A stretch of DNA of 64,000 bases, from the NCBI GenBank assembly GCA_020744225.1, contig JAGMWG010000001.1:2914001-2978000 (forward strand). Direction: 5' to 3'. Within the stretch, counting starts at the first letter, position 1; the number at the start of each line of letters is the position of its first letter. This DNA is from Paraphoma chrysanthemicola. Taxonomy: Eukaryota; Ascomycota; Dothideomycetes; Pleosporales; Phaeosphaeriaceae. Shown here piece by piece: positions 46,559 to 57,457 of this stretch. The notes beneath the pieces are model-generated. The model did no database searches. It saw nothing but the letters and a program-made list of their open reading frames with translations, and had not been told where the DNA came from. The position numbers and the translations under genes are program-made.

Positions 46559-47891
46559 CTACCGCTTGTTCAGCCTCTCGTCCATGACTTTGTTGATCTC
46601 GTTCTGGACCTGGTTCCCGCCACCCTCTGCTTCGTTCAGCCGGCTTTGCAACTCGGCAATCTTCTTGCTTGCTTGTGATGCTGGTGAGCCTCCTTCTATT
46701 TGCTTGCCCGAAGCATTCTTGGCTTGCGAGGCATTGACGTTGCCATATACAGCCATGGCACTGGCAATCATGCCACCAATATCGCCAACGTTTCCTGGGA
46801 CAATAACGCTTGTGCCTTCTTTGGCCAGGTTCGCAAATGCATCGACGTACTTTTCGGCAACCGACAGCGAGATGGCGTTCTGTGCGGCACCTTCTCCCTG
46901 AGCGATGGCTCGCGCGACGGCATCGATTCCGTTGGCAGTGGCTTGAGCTTTCAGCAGGATAGCCTCTGCCTCTCCGCTTGCCAGGTTGATCTGCTCTGCC
47001 CGTAAAGCCTCGGACGCCAGGATGACTGACTGCTTCTTACCCTCGGCGATGTTAATGGCAGATTGTCTCTGACCCTCAGATTCAAGAATCTCAGCACGCT
47101 TTGAGCGCTCGGCGGTGACTTGTCGGTGCATGGCTTCGACGACGGGCTCGGGGGCGTGGATGTCGCGAATCTCGTAGCGCAGGCAGGTGACACCCCAGTC
47201 CTGAGCAGCCTCGTTGATAGCAGCGGTGATATTCGCGTTTAGATTTGCGCGCTCTTTCAGGACGTGGTCGAGGGAGAGTTGGCCGATTTCGGATCGCATC
47301 GTGGTTTGCGCAAGCTGGGAGATGGCATATTCGGCGTCTTCGACCCCGTAGCTAAGAGTGTTAGCATGGCGAAGCCGCAATGCGTGGCTCGTGAGCCTAC
47401 CTGGCCTTGTATGCATCGAACACCCTGGTGTACAGCACACCGTCCAGCTCCAGGGTTACGTTGTCTGCCGTGATGGCGCTCTGGCTAGGGATTTCGATGG
47501 CATTCTCCTTCAAGCTCCGCACGTAAGCTATCCGATCAATCACGGGCATCAGGATGGCCAGACCAGGCTCCAGTATGCGGTTGAACTTTCCCATGCGCTC
47601 GACGATCCATGCCGTCTGTTGCGGCACGAAGCGGATGATGGTGTTGGTCGGCAGGCGCTTATGTGACGAGAAGTATGACGGCGGGCCGGCTTGTGAGTTG
47701 AGCTGGCCCAGCGAGCCAAACACGCTGGCCGGGTTGGCGGCGGCGTGTGAGTTGAGCTGCGAGAAGCTGCGGACCGACGACGTGGCCAAGGCAGCAGCAA
47801 GCGGGGATGATGCTCGTGCCGTCACAGATAATCGAGAGCTCCGTAGTAAGCTAGAGCCCGTGGAGGCTGCCAGCCGTGTGCGCGAGGCCAT
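46559..47891 (-). CDS. Mitochondrial stomatin-like protein (SLP-2 type, SPFH domain)
   Basis: This SPFH/prohibitin-family scaffold is expected at the inner mitochondrial membrane, where SLP-2 proteins organise cardiolipin-rich domains and proteases. Exons are 47401-47891 and 46559-47351; the 49-nt intron restores DAYKASYGVEDAEYAI; the product has 427 residues. I start at ATG 47891, because the resulting N-terminus is Arg/Ser/Ala-rich without acidic residues (MASRTRLAASTGSSLLRSSR), a good mitochondrial presequence. The SPFH domain covers about residues 85-250 (IIRFVPQQTAWIVERMGKF, SLDHVLKERANLN). It is followed by an Ala/Glu/Gln coiled coil (EILESEGQRQSAINIAEGKK) and the stomatin-like C-terminal block (NVGDIGGMIASAMAV). 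There is no N-terminal TM hairpin, as in SLP-2. Confidence 0.93.
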
Positions 47892-48644
47892 TGTGCAGTT
47901 GGGGCGAGTGGTGATGATGATGCGACGCGGAAGCTCTAAGATGTTCCACCTGCATCGGCGCGCAGCTGCACGAACCGCCGATCTGTCATGACATATCACC
48001 GCCTTCACTCCGAACGGGCATCTCCTCACGTCAAAATACTGACATCTCTCAAACCCTTGACCTTTCATATTGTCTTCAGGTCAATTCTTGTGTGTGCTCT
48101 ACGCCGCATTCTACGTGCCTTCACAGGGAATCGGATGAGAGCTAGCGACAAGCCTTTTACCTTACTTTCCAAGTACTGCAGTGCTTCCAATGGGACAGCG
48201 TTAGCTAGTAACTTACGAGGTTGTTGATGACCTTTGGAGCGCTCGCTTGAAACATTTCGGATCGCTACCATGAGATTTGATGTCTCTCCGTATCCTCCAC
48301 TCTGTACCACTAACGTACAGACTATTCCATAGCTGTCTCCAACGGTGTCTTCGAAGCGCTGGATATGACCACACTCATCAACCAACAAGATCAAATCCGC
48401 TTTTTGTACATCACCCCAACAAGGTAGCACAGCTCTTCAAGACTTTTATTGTAACATTATATGCTCACCGTCGCACTCTTATCATCGTAACCAGCGATGT
48501 CAGCCTCAGGGGTGGTCAAGATGAGCAAGATATGTACAGACCAAGACAAGAATGTCTGCAACATTTGTTTCATGACATACGTTCTTACTGAGCTCGATAC
48601 TTATCACTAGACTTATAGCTCATCTTTGCAGACTGTATTTACGC
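47892..48644. other. Intergenic region
   Basis: This 753-bp stretch lies between two minus-strand genes: the promoter of the stomatin-like gene and the terminator of the next gene. No supportable gene. Confidence 0.5.
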
Positions 48645-49199
48645 TCAAGCTAGCAGATCCTTCACCTCTTCGTCCTTGAGCTTGGGCACATCCTTTCCTC
48701 CGCCACCGATGTCCTCCTTCAAATCTTGCTTAGAATGAGCTTGAGTAGCAGGAGCCGTTTCTTCGACAGCCGATACGGGGCCTTCGCGACGACGTGGTCC
48801 CATGATCTCCGCCATGCGAGCTCGAGTTGCCGCTGCAGCCATTTCGGCCTTGGGATGAACCTTCTCAAGAGCTTGCTCTGGCTTGTTGATGGCAATGTCG
48901 GTGGTGCTTGTAGCTGGAGCGGGCTTCGTCTTGGGAGCTAGTGTTTGAGGCATAGCTGGCTGCTCAATTTCAGTGGGAAGAGGAGCTTGAGCTTGTCTGA
49001 AGGGAGATGGCTTTGTTGGAATGAAAGCGGGCATTTGGAAGCCGAAGCTGGGAATGGAGATGTGCCTGCTATATCTTCGTGAGTAATGGGTGTGTCCATG
49101 TATGCAACAGCCTTACGTTTCGTCTTTGGGCTTGGAGTCCGTGGAGGGTGACTCTCCTGGAGCATTCGAGGCCCAGCGGCTGCCAAACAGGCCAGACAT
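48645..49199 (-). CDS. Hypothetical disordered protein, 168 residues
   Basis: This is an unrecognised protein. Exons are 49117-49199 and 48645-49068. The 48-nt intron (GTAAGG...ATAG) keeps the frame and joins KPKDET to RHISIPSFGFQMPAF. The start MSGLFGSRWAS and the SIPSFGFQMPAFIP strip look conserved, while most of the rest is Pro/Ala/Lys/Glu-rich and probably disordered. A basic patch AEIMGPRRREG lies near residue 125 and the C-terminus is acidic (KLKDEEVKDLLA). There is no signal peptide or TM segment. It may be a small nuclear or cytosolic adaptor, but no function can be assigned. Confidence 0.65.
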
Positions 49200-49586
49200 G
49201 ATGCACTGCATATCCTCAGCATGTAAAAAGACAAGAAGTAGCACACCAGATCATGAGCACTTACGGTAGTCGGTAGATAGATGTCAGGGATGGACACTTC
49301 GAGTTGTGAGCAACATGCGCTTTGGCGAAACATGACTATCCAGAGGCATTATATGGCCTGGGAACTGATGAAGCGACTAGCGTAGTCAAAGTGAATGAGG
49401 TCTTCACTGGCTGGTTCACCGTGAGTAACATCAAGTAAGCCCACCACACCGCCGCTCTTCTCACACACCGAAATAAAGGGGGCAAACACACTGCGAAGTT
49501 GTACCAGTAAACTTGTAAATATAAAATATGTTAGCATGGGAAGCATTAGACGTACCACTGGAACCTATTCAATGTCGTGAAGTGGC
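49200..49586. other. Intergenic region
   Basis: This 387-bp stretch lies between the hypothetical gene's start and the terminator of the Cys-rich secreted gene. Nothing else is seen. Confidence 0.45.
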
Positions 49587-50498
49587 TCAAGTAGCCTCTC
49601 CTATCGCACTAGGATCCGCAACACCTGCAACATAGTCCCCACTAGACCCAAAGATACCATCTGCGCTCGGCAAATGAATAGCTCCCGATCCCACTCCGTC
49701 CGTCTCCAAATTATCATAAGTCGGCAGCACTTTCTCCTTCTCGTCCTGGTCGATCGAGTTACTGTCTCCATCTTTCCAGCAAGTGCCAAGCTCTAGTTGC
49801 TTTACCTCCTTGCAGCTAAGGTCATCGCACGGAATGTCGCAGAAAACCCCTGGGTCGACGTATACAGTGACTTCTTCTAAACCTCCATTGCCTCGGTATC
49901 CTTCGCCGCCTTCTCTCCACGAACCCTTCTTGCCCACGTCACATGCGCAGTACCCGCGCGTACATCGCGCTCCCGAGTAACACCAATTCCAGTACGCTAG
50001 ATCCGTAGAACACTTTTTCAACGGACATGCGCCATTCCCATCGTCTTCAGGTGGTATGTCTGAGCTCGCAAGGTCAGGAAGCGTGGTGATAGCGCCCACT
50101 GGGTTGCCCCTGTCGCCCCAAGCCGGGATCTGAGGTCGTCTGCAACGGAAATCGCGGGGGCATTTGCGGCAATCAAGATGGAGTTGCGGACATGTGCGCC
50201 AAATACTATCCTGGTTGTCTGTCATTTGCGAGCGCCCGCTGTCGTCCCATGGCGACACGCCGCTGCTGGGGTAAGGCGAGTCGAGATTGGAGTCTGGTGA
50301 CCATGGAGGCGGGAGAAACTCGGCTGGGAGATCGATACTGATGGGTGAGGGCCCGTTGTGTAGGTCAAATTCGTCTTGTGGGGCGCGCTTTTGCGGGTAG
50401 GAATTATCCGCTTCTCTATTGTACTTGTCGGTTGGGCCGACGCATGTCGTGTGGACTGTGATGGGGAGCGAGGCCAGGAGGGAGAGCTGGAGCAACAT
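49587..50498 (-). CDS. Secreted Cys-rich protein, unknown function
   Basis: This single exon encodes 303 residues from ATG 50498. The frame is open to 50567, but this start gives a clean signal peptide (MLLQLSLLASLPITVHTT). The N-terminal third is Pro/Ser/Asp-rich. Two cysteine clusters follow: one around TCPQLHLDCRKCPRDFRC, and a longer one from GACPLKKCSTDLAYWNWCY through GARCTRGYCACDVGKKG to FCDIPCDDLSCKEV and GTCW. The spacing suggests disulfide-bonded, EGF- or chitin-binding-like knots, but I cannot match a named domain. The C-terminus is acidic with no anchor. It is likely an extracellular protein; whether it acts in host interaction or the cell wall is unknown. Confidence 0.75.
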   Translation of the reverse strand: MLLQLSLLASLPITVHTTCVGPTDKYNREADNSYPQKRAPQDEFDLHNGPSPISIDLPAEFLPPPWSPDSNLDSPYPSSGVSPWDDSGRSQMTDNQDSIWRTCPQLHLDCRKCPRDFRCRRPQIPAWGDRGNPVGAITTLPDLASSDIPPEDDGNGACPLKKCSTDLAYWNWCYSGARCTRGYCACDVGKKGSWREGGEGYRGNGGLEEVTVYVDPGVFCDIPCDDLSCKEVKQLELGTCWKDGDSNSIDQDEKEKVLPTYDNLETDGVGSGAIHLPSADGIFGSSGDYVAGVADPSAIGEAT

Positions 50499-50785
50499 GA
50501 TGTGTTCTGGGACTGCATGCAACGGATTGGGAGAATAACAAAAAAGGATCAAGTGATGCGGAAGCAAGAGGTGGTGTTAGGTCATGTCGCACAAGAAAGG
50601 AATGTGCTGGATGACACATTTGGCTTTGGAATGAAGACACGTAACGTCGTGACGGCTTGCATACCTTGAGTATTTATATATCATATTCGGGCCTGCCTTG
50701 CTGGTCTGTTCGTGTAATCGCTGGTGTTCACAATATCGTCCCTTCCCACCTTCAGCGCTACCGACGCCCAAGCATGCTAGCACGA

Positions 50786-51575
50786 TTACCATTTCTCAAT
50801 CGCTGGCCTCAGATCAATCTCCCAGGTAAAGTTAGTCTTGGGCTGCGTGTGCAGCCACCAGTAGTCGTTTGCAATCTATACTTGTCAGATGCGTTTCCAG
50901 ATCATTGCATTCATGACTTACTCCATCTGCGCTCAGCTTTGCCTCCGGACCCGCCTCCTTAAGCCACTCCTTCGTCTTTGGAATATCGATCACACCGTCA
51001 ATGATGGCGTGCGCAACATGCACGCCCTGTGGTCCAAACTCTCTTGCTAAGCTCTGGCTGAGCGCTCGCAGCGCCCACTTGCCTGTAGAAAACGACGCCA
51101 TTTGTGCGTTGCTCTTGACGCTGGCGGTGGCACCAGTGAAGATGAGAGACGGCGGGTGTTCTGACTTCTGCTTTACGCCATTTAAGAGTAACGGCAAGAA
51201 GGTCTGTGAAAACGAGATTCCGCCCGTAGCGCTCACACCCAGGCTTTGCGCAAAGACCTCAGGCGGGATCTCTAGGAACGGCTTCCTCAAGAAGGGCCCA
51301 GATGCATTGAAGATGGCTGCAGCGGCGCCAACGTCGTTTCCGAACTCTTTCTTGATTGACTCAACGGCATTCTTGAGGCTCGATGCATCGGATACGTCGG
51401 TACTGATGCCGATCGCCTTGCCCCCAGAAGAGTTGATCTCGTTTGCCAGCGACTCAAAGTTCTCAGGCTTCCGTGCGAGAAGCACGACTGGATAAGCCTT
51501 TGCGAATTTGCGAGCAACGGCTGCACCGGTACCGGGACCAACTCCGGCTACAATGGCGATGAGCTTGGAAGCCAT
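50786..51575 (-). CDS. SDR-family oxidoreductase with Phe in place of catalytic Tyr
   Basis: This is a short-chain dehydrogenase-like protein of 247 residues. Exons are 50922-51575 and 50786-50875. The 46-nt phase-0 intron adds the conserved C-terminus IANDYWWLHTQPKTNFTWEI. The start ATG 51575 puts the cofactor motif near the N-terminus (IAIVAGVGPGTGAAVARKFA). The frame extends further upstream without conserved sequence. The motif that is normally YxxxK reads FSTGK, so the usual Tyr is Phe. This variant is shared by a subgroup of fungal and bacterial SDR-like proteins with the GxGPGxG nucleotide motif, so it is probably a family trait rather than a lesion. The substrate is unknown. Confidence 0.9.
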
Positions 51576-51909
51576 GTTGCTTGGTGTTTTAGATTGTTGT
51601 GAAGGCGTAGTTATGTAATCTGTTCGTATCAGTATGGTTGTTGAATGAGATTGTTCAACGATGGTCGCATCCTTATAGCTCGGCTGATGCACCTCGGATT
51701 GTGTTTAGTAACCAGCTTGTGGTGTAATACTGGGGACGAATTGCGAGAAAGCGGAGTTAGCAAGCAGCGAAGCACGTCATGATTAATAAGCACCCCTCAA
51801 ACAAATGCAGCAGAGTTGTTGCGAACAAGCCCAATGCATGGTGTGGGTCATTACTGTTTCCGCTATGCTGGTGAAGTTCGTTTCTCATCAAGTCACGTCA
51901 GTGGGCTTG
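51576..51909. other. Intergenic region
   Basis: This 334-bp stretch holds the SDR promoter and the terminator of the CHORD gene. No gene is seen. Confidence 0.45.
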
Positions 51910-52978
51910 TCATGCCCTGCCTGCCCGCCCCACCTGGATCATCTCGCCAGTCGGCTTATCATCGCTCCTCAAAACTGCCCAGCTAGTGCCATCAGCTTTC
52001 GCCAGTGTCATCTCGAGCTTGGTGCCTAGTATTCTAAACTTGCTCTCCTCGGGCTTGATGGTTGCGAACAACGGGAACTCGGTTTGGTAGCGCTTGTTGT
52101 CGGTTGTGCGTAGGTCGAGGTTGACAAGGTTCGGTTTGAAATCAATCACAGCACTCGACTTGTCAATCTTCTTCAGATACAGTGAGGCGACCACGGCCAC
52201 TGCAGTCTGATAGTAGTCGTGTCTGGCGGTGCAGTTAGCGACAGAAAATGGAGAAGGCCAAGGTGCAGGCTTACCGAACAGTCTCGAGCTTCTCCTCGCC
52301 GCCGTCCTTGCCCTTCTTGCCGCTGCCAATGAATAGATGCCTGTCTTTGGTCTTGCAGCCCTCGATGTTCATGAACTGGTCGAATTCGAGCACCCTCCGC
52401 TTGCAGCAGCTCCAGCCTTTGCTTCCCTCGTGAAAGATGGGCGCGCCTGGGTGGTGCACACACTGCTCTCCCTCCCTGTCCCCACCCTTGTGAGTGGCGC
52501 CGCATCCTTTCCTCCTGCACGTCATGCCCTCCTTCAAGGCTATGCTCGGATCATCGTCTTCTGATTCCGGCGGCGGCGCGGGCGAGGCTGGTGCTTGAGG
52601 CGCAGCTTGGGCGGCAGGCAGGCGCGGTGCTGGGGCAGGTAATGACTCCTCCAGCGAGCCGAGGTTGACTTGGGTGCCATTGGTGATGTCCGGTGTCTCG
52701 GAGGGCTCTGGTGCCGGTGTGTCGTCTACGTCGGAGTGTTTGCCAGTGGTGCAAGGCTCGATCGCGAGGAACTCGTCAAAAGTCAAGACGCGAGGTTTAC
52801 AGCATTTCCAGCCTGCGCAACCGAGTTAGCTGTGAATGTCACTCCCAGCGTACTGAAACTGTGCGCACCCACCTTTCTGCCCCTCGTGGAAGACGGGCGG
52901 GCCAGGATGGTAGACGCACTCGTCGTCGTCGTTCTCGTACACCTTGCCGCAGCCCTTATGCACGCACTTCTTTGCCAT
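51910..52978 (-). CDS. CHORD-CS protein, Hsp90 cochaperone (CHP-1/RAR1-SGT1 class)
   Basis: This is a zinc-binding Hsp90 cochaperone. Exons are 52873-52978, 52275-52812 and 51910-52222 (introns 60 and 52 nt), giving 318 residues. CHORD1 occupies about residues 5-60 with the diagnostic Cys/His pattern CVHKGCGKVYENDDDEC, YHPGPPVFHEGQKGW and KCCKPRVLTFDEF. A Pro/Ala-rich linker follows. CHORD2 (about 125-185) repeats the pattern with CRRKGCGATHKGGD, HHPGAPIFHEGSKGW and SCCKRRVLEFDQF. The C-terminal CS (p23-like) domain (about 210-315) begins HDYYQTAVAVVASLYLKK and ends MIQVGRAGRA. All zinc-ligand positions I can check are present in both CHORDs. Confidence 0.94.
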
Positions 52979-53240
52979 TATTGTGAACTTCTGATATTGT
53001 CTAGCGAGTGTCGGTACTGCGAGTATTCTTCTTTTCGAGTTGCACCTTCTGTTAATTTACGACAAGGCACCGAATATTCTGGAAGTCGCGGTACGTCAGA
53101 GCGCTAGCCGCGGCAGAACGCGAAGCTTAAATTGGCGGTGAGCAGTTGCTTTCCTTTTCCGTCACCTTGCAGTACTGCCAGGCGCACCTTCACGCGCGTG
53201 CCTCTCCTTACATCTGATCTTAAGCGTGCTCTCATCTGCC

Positions 53241-53601
53241 ATGTTTCGCGCCACATCGCGTCTGCTTGATTGTCGCATTACTTTCTTCACTCGGAGTCCG
53301 TGCGGCCTTTGCGACACCGCGAAGGCTGTTGTGCAGAACGTCGGGGCAAAGAGATCTTTGGAATATCACGAGATCAATGTCATGGAGCCAGGCCAGGAGA
53401 AGTGGAAGAGCCTGTACGAGTTTGACACGCCTGTGGTATGCTTTTGAACTTATACTTGCACCAAGCGAGTACCTGATTGTCAACCAGATCCACGTCGACA
53501 GAGCAGATGCGCCGGAAACTACGGCGTCGTCGCTGAAGCTGATGCACCGCTTCAAAGAAGACGATGTTAACGCCATGATGGACGCAGCTGAGCGAGCTTA
53601 G
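53241..53601 (+). CDS. Glutaredoxin-like (DUF836) small protein
   Basis: This is a thioredoxin-fold protein of 102 residues. Exons are 53241-53435 and 53488-53601; the 52-nt intron lies exactly before the cis-Pro loop and restores DTPVIHVDR. I use ATG 53241. The active-site motif is CGLC (in TRSPCGLCDTAKAV), and TPV supplies the cis-proline. The short Arg/Ser-rich N-terminus (MFRATSRLLD) could be a weak mitochondrial presequence. The family matches yeast YDR286C-like glutaredoxin-like proteins, whose substrates are not established. Confidence 0.88.
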
Positions 53602-53818
53602 CAAAGTATCTTATCCGAGTACACACTCATTTCAAGCGAAACAACGCATAATTAAACACTCGCGACCTTGCATCCTTTACTCAGGCCATCTTCCCAATTT
53701 GGTAACCCGCCTGGACGAGTGCCTTCGCTCCCGCCTCGGGATAGAGCCGCAATGATCCCCCTAGCGCGCCCTGACGTGTGGGGTAGCTCATGGAGGGGTA
53801 CGCGACATCCACAGCAAC

Positions 53819-54879
53819 ATGATGACCATGTCGCTTCTCTTACGCCGAATCGCAAATTCCAAGCCTTTATTAACACCTCTCCGTCCCATCTGTTGCGCCA
53901 TTCAAGCGACCCACCCTGTACAGTTTCAATCTCTCGTCAAATCCAGAAGCATGAACACCCTCCAAGAAGGAAGTAAAGTATACAAGGCTCTCAAGAAGGG
54001 AGGCCCGAGTTTTGGAGGATGGCAGGTCCGTCTCTGTTCTACTTGTAACCTCCATAACACTCACAATCATGGCTAGATGCTCCCAGGCACAAATCATGCA
54101 CGAGCCATTGCTCGATCCGGCGTTGACTGGGTATGCGTTGATACTGAGCATGGAAACATTGATGGTATTGCGGTCCCTATGCTTTTCACTTCATACGGAT
54201 CTGACAAGTGCTAGACAGCGCAATGCATGAAGCCGTCGTCGCCATAGCAAAAGAAGGAGTCAGCCCCCTTGTCCGCATCACAGCCAATGAGTCATGGATG
54301 GTCAAACGAGCTCTCGACTGTGGCGCCCATGGCATCGTCGTCCCATTAATCTACACAGTAGAAGATGCCAAACGTCTCGTAGCATCCGCCAAATTCCCGC
54401 CTGAAGGGCAGCGCGGCTTCGGCTCGCCGCTTCCGCTGCAATGTTTCAATGACGAACCACTGACCTACTACTTACAAAACGCTAACTCGACACTCCTCAC
54501 CATCGTCCAGATTGAGACAAAATCAGCCCTGGAACACGTCCGAGAAATCGCCGCTCTACCAGGCGTGGACTGCTTGCTCATCGGACCTTTTGATCTGGGA
54601 AATAACATCGGCAGACCAATCTTGGGCGAGATGCATCAAGAGCTCAAAGACGCTATTGAGAAGATCAAAGATGCGGCGCATGCCGAGGGCAAGAAAGTCG
54701 GAATGTACACCAATAGCGGGGAACAGGCTCGCGAGTATGCTGAGCGCGGCTTCGACATGATTTCCATCTTGACTGATCAGATGGGCATTACTGCTGCTTT
54801 TGCGCAAAGTCTCGCAGTTGCAAGTGGGAAAGCACCGGGTAGTGGAGACAAGAGCGTTAAGGGATATGATGGAAAATGA
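53819..54879 (+). CDS. HpcH/HpaI-family class II aldolase, probably mitochondrial
   Basis: This is a metal-dependent aldolase/citrate-lyase-like TIM barrel that cleaves 4-hydroxy-2-oxo acids. Exons are 53819-54025, 54077-54164 and 54215-54879 (introns 51 and 50 nt), giving 319 residues. With ATG 53819 the protein has an Arg-containing, acid-free N-terminus (LLLRRIANSKPLLTPLRPI) that fits a mitochondrial presequence; an internal start at 53951 would give a cytosolic form. Barrel motifs are GGWQMLPGTNHARAIARSG, DWVCVDTEHGNIDD, VRITANESWMVKRALDCGA, GIVVPLIYTVEDAK, QIETKSALEHV and LLIGPFDLGNNIG. The acidic metal ligands (Glu of QIE and Asp of GPFD) are present. The natural substrate in fungi is not settled. 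Confidence 0.92.
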
Positions 54880-55194
54880 TAGTTGGGCATTCCAACAATC
54901 AATGCCATTCATCCCCAAGAGACAATTTCATACTCATGCAACGTCCCTGTGCTCATCATAGAACGATTAACAGTTTCGCCAGCAAGCTTCTATGCCTTCT
55001 TCTCTCCATCTGTATTTCCATGAAGCAATAAAAGCAGGTTTCACAAAGACTTGTGTTGCAACTGACATCAAGGACTTGAATAAATTCGAAGAAAGGTATC
55101 CTGTCTATAGTCCCGTAGATACAACAGCCCCTCTAGTCTCTCAAAAAGGGTAACATCTCACCCAAAAGTATCAACAGACGTCTCATCATATCGC
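54880..55194. other. Convergent intergenic region
   Basis: This 315-bp stretch lies between the 3' ends of the aldolase (plus) and fungalysin (minus). It holds both terminators and contains no gene. Confidence 0.5.
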
Positions 55195-57304
55195 TTAGCA
55201 TCCAGCAGGCAGCGCAGTGCTGCCGGTCCTCGCGGTAGCACTGTACCTGGCACCTGTACCGAGACCACGCTTGGCGAAACCCTTCCAGATCTCGCACTTG
55301 TTGACACCGCCTGTGAGCGCAGTGTCGGCGTCCAAGATGGCGTCACGGGCCTGGACAAAGTTGGGGCTGCAGGGCTGGCTGTGAGAATTGTTAGCACTGC
55401 TCGGAGGTGGAAGAGTGTGGTAAGGTGTTCAGGGGGGGAGACTTACAGAGCCATGCCGTCAATGACGAGCTTCATGGTGAGGTATTTGCCGTCAGTTGGC
55501 ACGCCGTTGTTCAGCGTAGGCTTGGCTCCGTTGTTCTTGCCATACTTGTCAATCAGGTTCCACATGACCTCGTACAACATGGTGGCCCAGACCGTTCCGA
55601 TGGCATGCACGGCATTGAGTGAGTTTACATCGGTGTAGACATGGGGGTTGGTGGTCAGGGATGTCGAGTAGGGGTACGCACGGATACCAGCAGCGTTGTT
55701 GTTGACCCAGGCACCCATGGGGTAGTTCTTGGCTCGGGTATCAGCAGCCTTGAGACGGATAGCAGTGGCCATGAAGTCACCCCAGCCCTCGCCCATACCT
55801 CCTGACTCAAGAGCGTTGAGGCAGTTGGAGTTGGCTGGGCCACCAGTGAGACGAGTCGAGAGACCGTGCGTGTACTCGTGAATGACGACACCAGCCTCGA
55901 AGCTGCTGTCGCGGTTGGGTGTGGACCTAGTCCAGACGTACATGCGCATACGAGGGTTCTGGCCATCGGGAGGAGTGGCAAAGTTGGCGTTGTTGGTTCC
56001 AGAGCCGTCTTGCGTGTTCAGAATGACAAAGTCGTTGCCTGGAGAAGAGTGGTCAGCGCACATCACTTATTCTTCTGGGATATGGAAGCTTACCAGCGCC
56101 GCCAGCACCGTTGTTGTTGAGCTCAAAGTTGCCAGCACGTTCATTGAAGCCAAGGGTGTGGAGCAGATCATGGTAAACATTGGAAGTGTAAAATAGCTGC
56201 ACAATAGACGCGTCAATGTAGCTCGAGGGCGGGGTCGACGATGTTGTAAAGGGGTACTCGAATGCCGAGCTGGTGCTTGAAGGACGGTAGTTGTTGAGAT
56301 AAGCAGTTCCGCCACTGGGGTTGGACTGAGCGATGGCGTTGTTACCGCGAGGCACGGTGTAGGTTGTGCTACCCGTGCCTTGCCAAGTGAACTCGGATGC
56401 AGCGGTATCCCATGGGTTGCTGACGATGCTGCGAGATCCTTCTGTTGGGTCGTTCAATCCCCAAGGGCTACATTCGATTAGCATGAGCAACATGATGTGG
56501 TCCAGGAGACTCACTAGACCTGGTAAGTGGCGTCTGCAGAGTAGTCGACGACGCCATGAATGTCCTCGTTGGTAGCAGCATCAACGTAGGTCAGCAGCCA
56601 GTTGCTCAAAATGTCAGTCTCGACTCTCCAGGTCAGCGCAAGGGTGCCGTCAGCCTTCACGAGGTACACAAGTTTGGCTTGCGGGTCCTTGACTGCACCG
56701 GAAGTACCCTTGAGAGTAAAAGTCTCCTTGCCTTCCGCTGCCTCTGCAGAAGCCTTGTCGGCTTCAACAGGGAGCTGAAGCTGGCTGGTAGCAGTCTTCA
56801 AGGCATCAACTGGGTCGGAGAAATCGCGCTTCGTTAGCGGGTTGGATGGAATATCTCCAGCAAAGAAGGAGTTGCCGTAGGAGAAGATCGATCCGTCCGC
56901 AGCAACCTGTCCGTGTAAGTAAGCCAGCCATCAAGGACCAGGGGTGGGTGACTAACGTTGACATTGAAATCGGCATTGTCGATATCAATGTCGTTGGCCG
57001 TCTGCTTGAAATTGACGTGGCCGACACCATTCGTACCAACATAGTGATCTTCAACGACTCGGAATTTGGCGTCCTTGACGATGGATTTGACGAGCTCGGT
57101 AGCGGCCTCGACATAATCGGCACGCTTGATACGGTGGACAGCTGGACCCGAGTCCACTGCAGAAGCGTTCACATACTTCGAAGTGGCCTTCAGTCGGAAG
57201 GCGTTAAGATCGATGCCCCGAGCAACGACGCTTGTGCCATGTCCAGAGGGATGTGCACCGACGAGGGCGGCCAAAGCAAGACTGGCCAACAAAGAAGCCT
57301 GCAT
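55195..57304 (-). CDS. Fungalysin, secreted M36 metalloprotease
   Basis: This is a secreted zinc endopeptidase (MEROPS M36) made as an inhibited proenzyme. Five exons (56957-57304, 56515-56906, 56094-56467, 55447-56038, 55195-55378) with introns of 47-68 nt give 629 residues, the normal family length. A signal peptide covers 1-17 (LASLALAALVGAHP). An FTP-type propeptide runs to about residue 245 and includes GTNGVGHVNFKQTANDIDID. The catalytic domain carries VIHEYTHGLS, in which His425 and His429 bind zinc and Glu426 is catalytic. The downstream GMGEGWGDF supplies the third ligand. The C-terminus GTGARYSATARTGSTALPAGC is typical. All key residues are present, so an active enzyme is expected. 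Confidence 0.96.
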
Positions 57305-57378
57305 CGTAGGAGAGTGTGGTAGTCGGTTGGCGATCTCAAGTTTGGGATGCCCTGAGTATACAGCAGCACAAGCAAGTA

Positions 57379-57384
57379 CTTATA
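57379..57384 (-). promoter_or_regulatory. TATA-like box of the fungalysin gene
   Basis: On the minus strand TATAAG (within GTATAAGTA) lies about 75 bases before the start codon at 57304, as expected for a regulated secretory gene. Confidence 0.4.
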
Positions 57385-57457
57385 CTTCAACTTCGCATAT
57401 TGTGAGGGCTGCTAAGCAAGCAGCTAAGCAGCAGGGTGAACATCGTCAACTTCCTGA

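Noticed and set aside
53668..53976. ORF spanning the aldolase start in another frame
   Set aside because: The aldolase exon frame continues in phase through two introns; this frame has no continuation.
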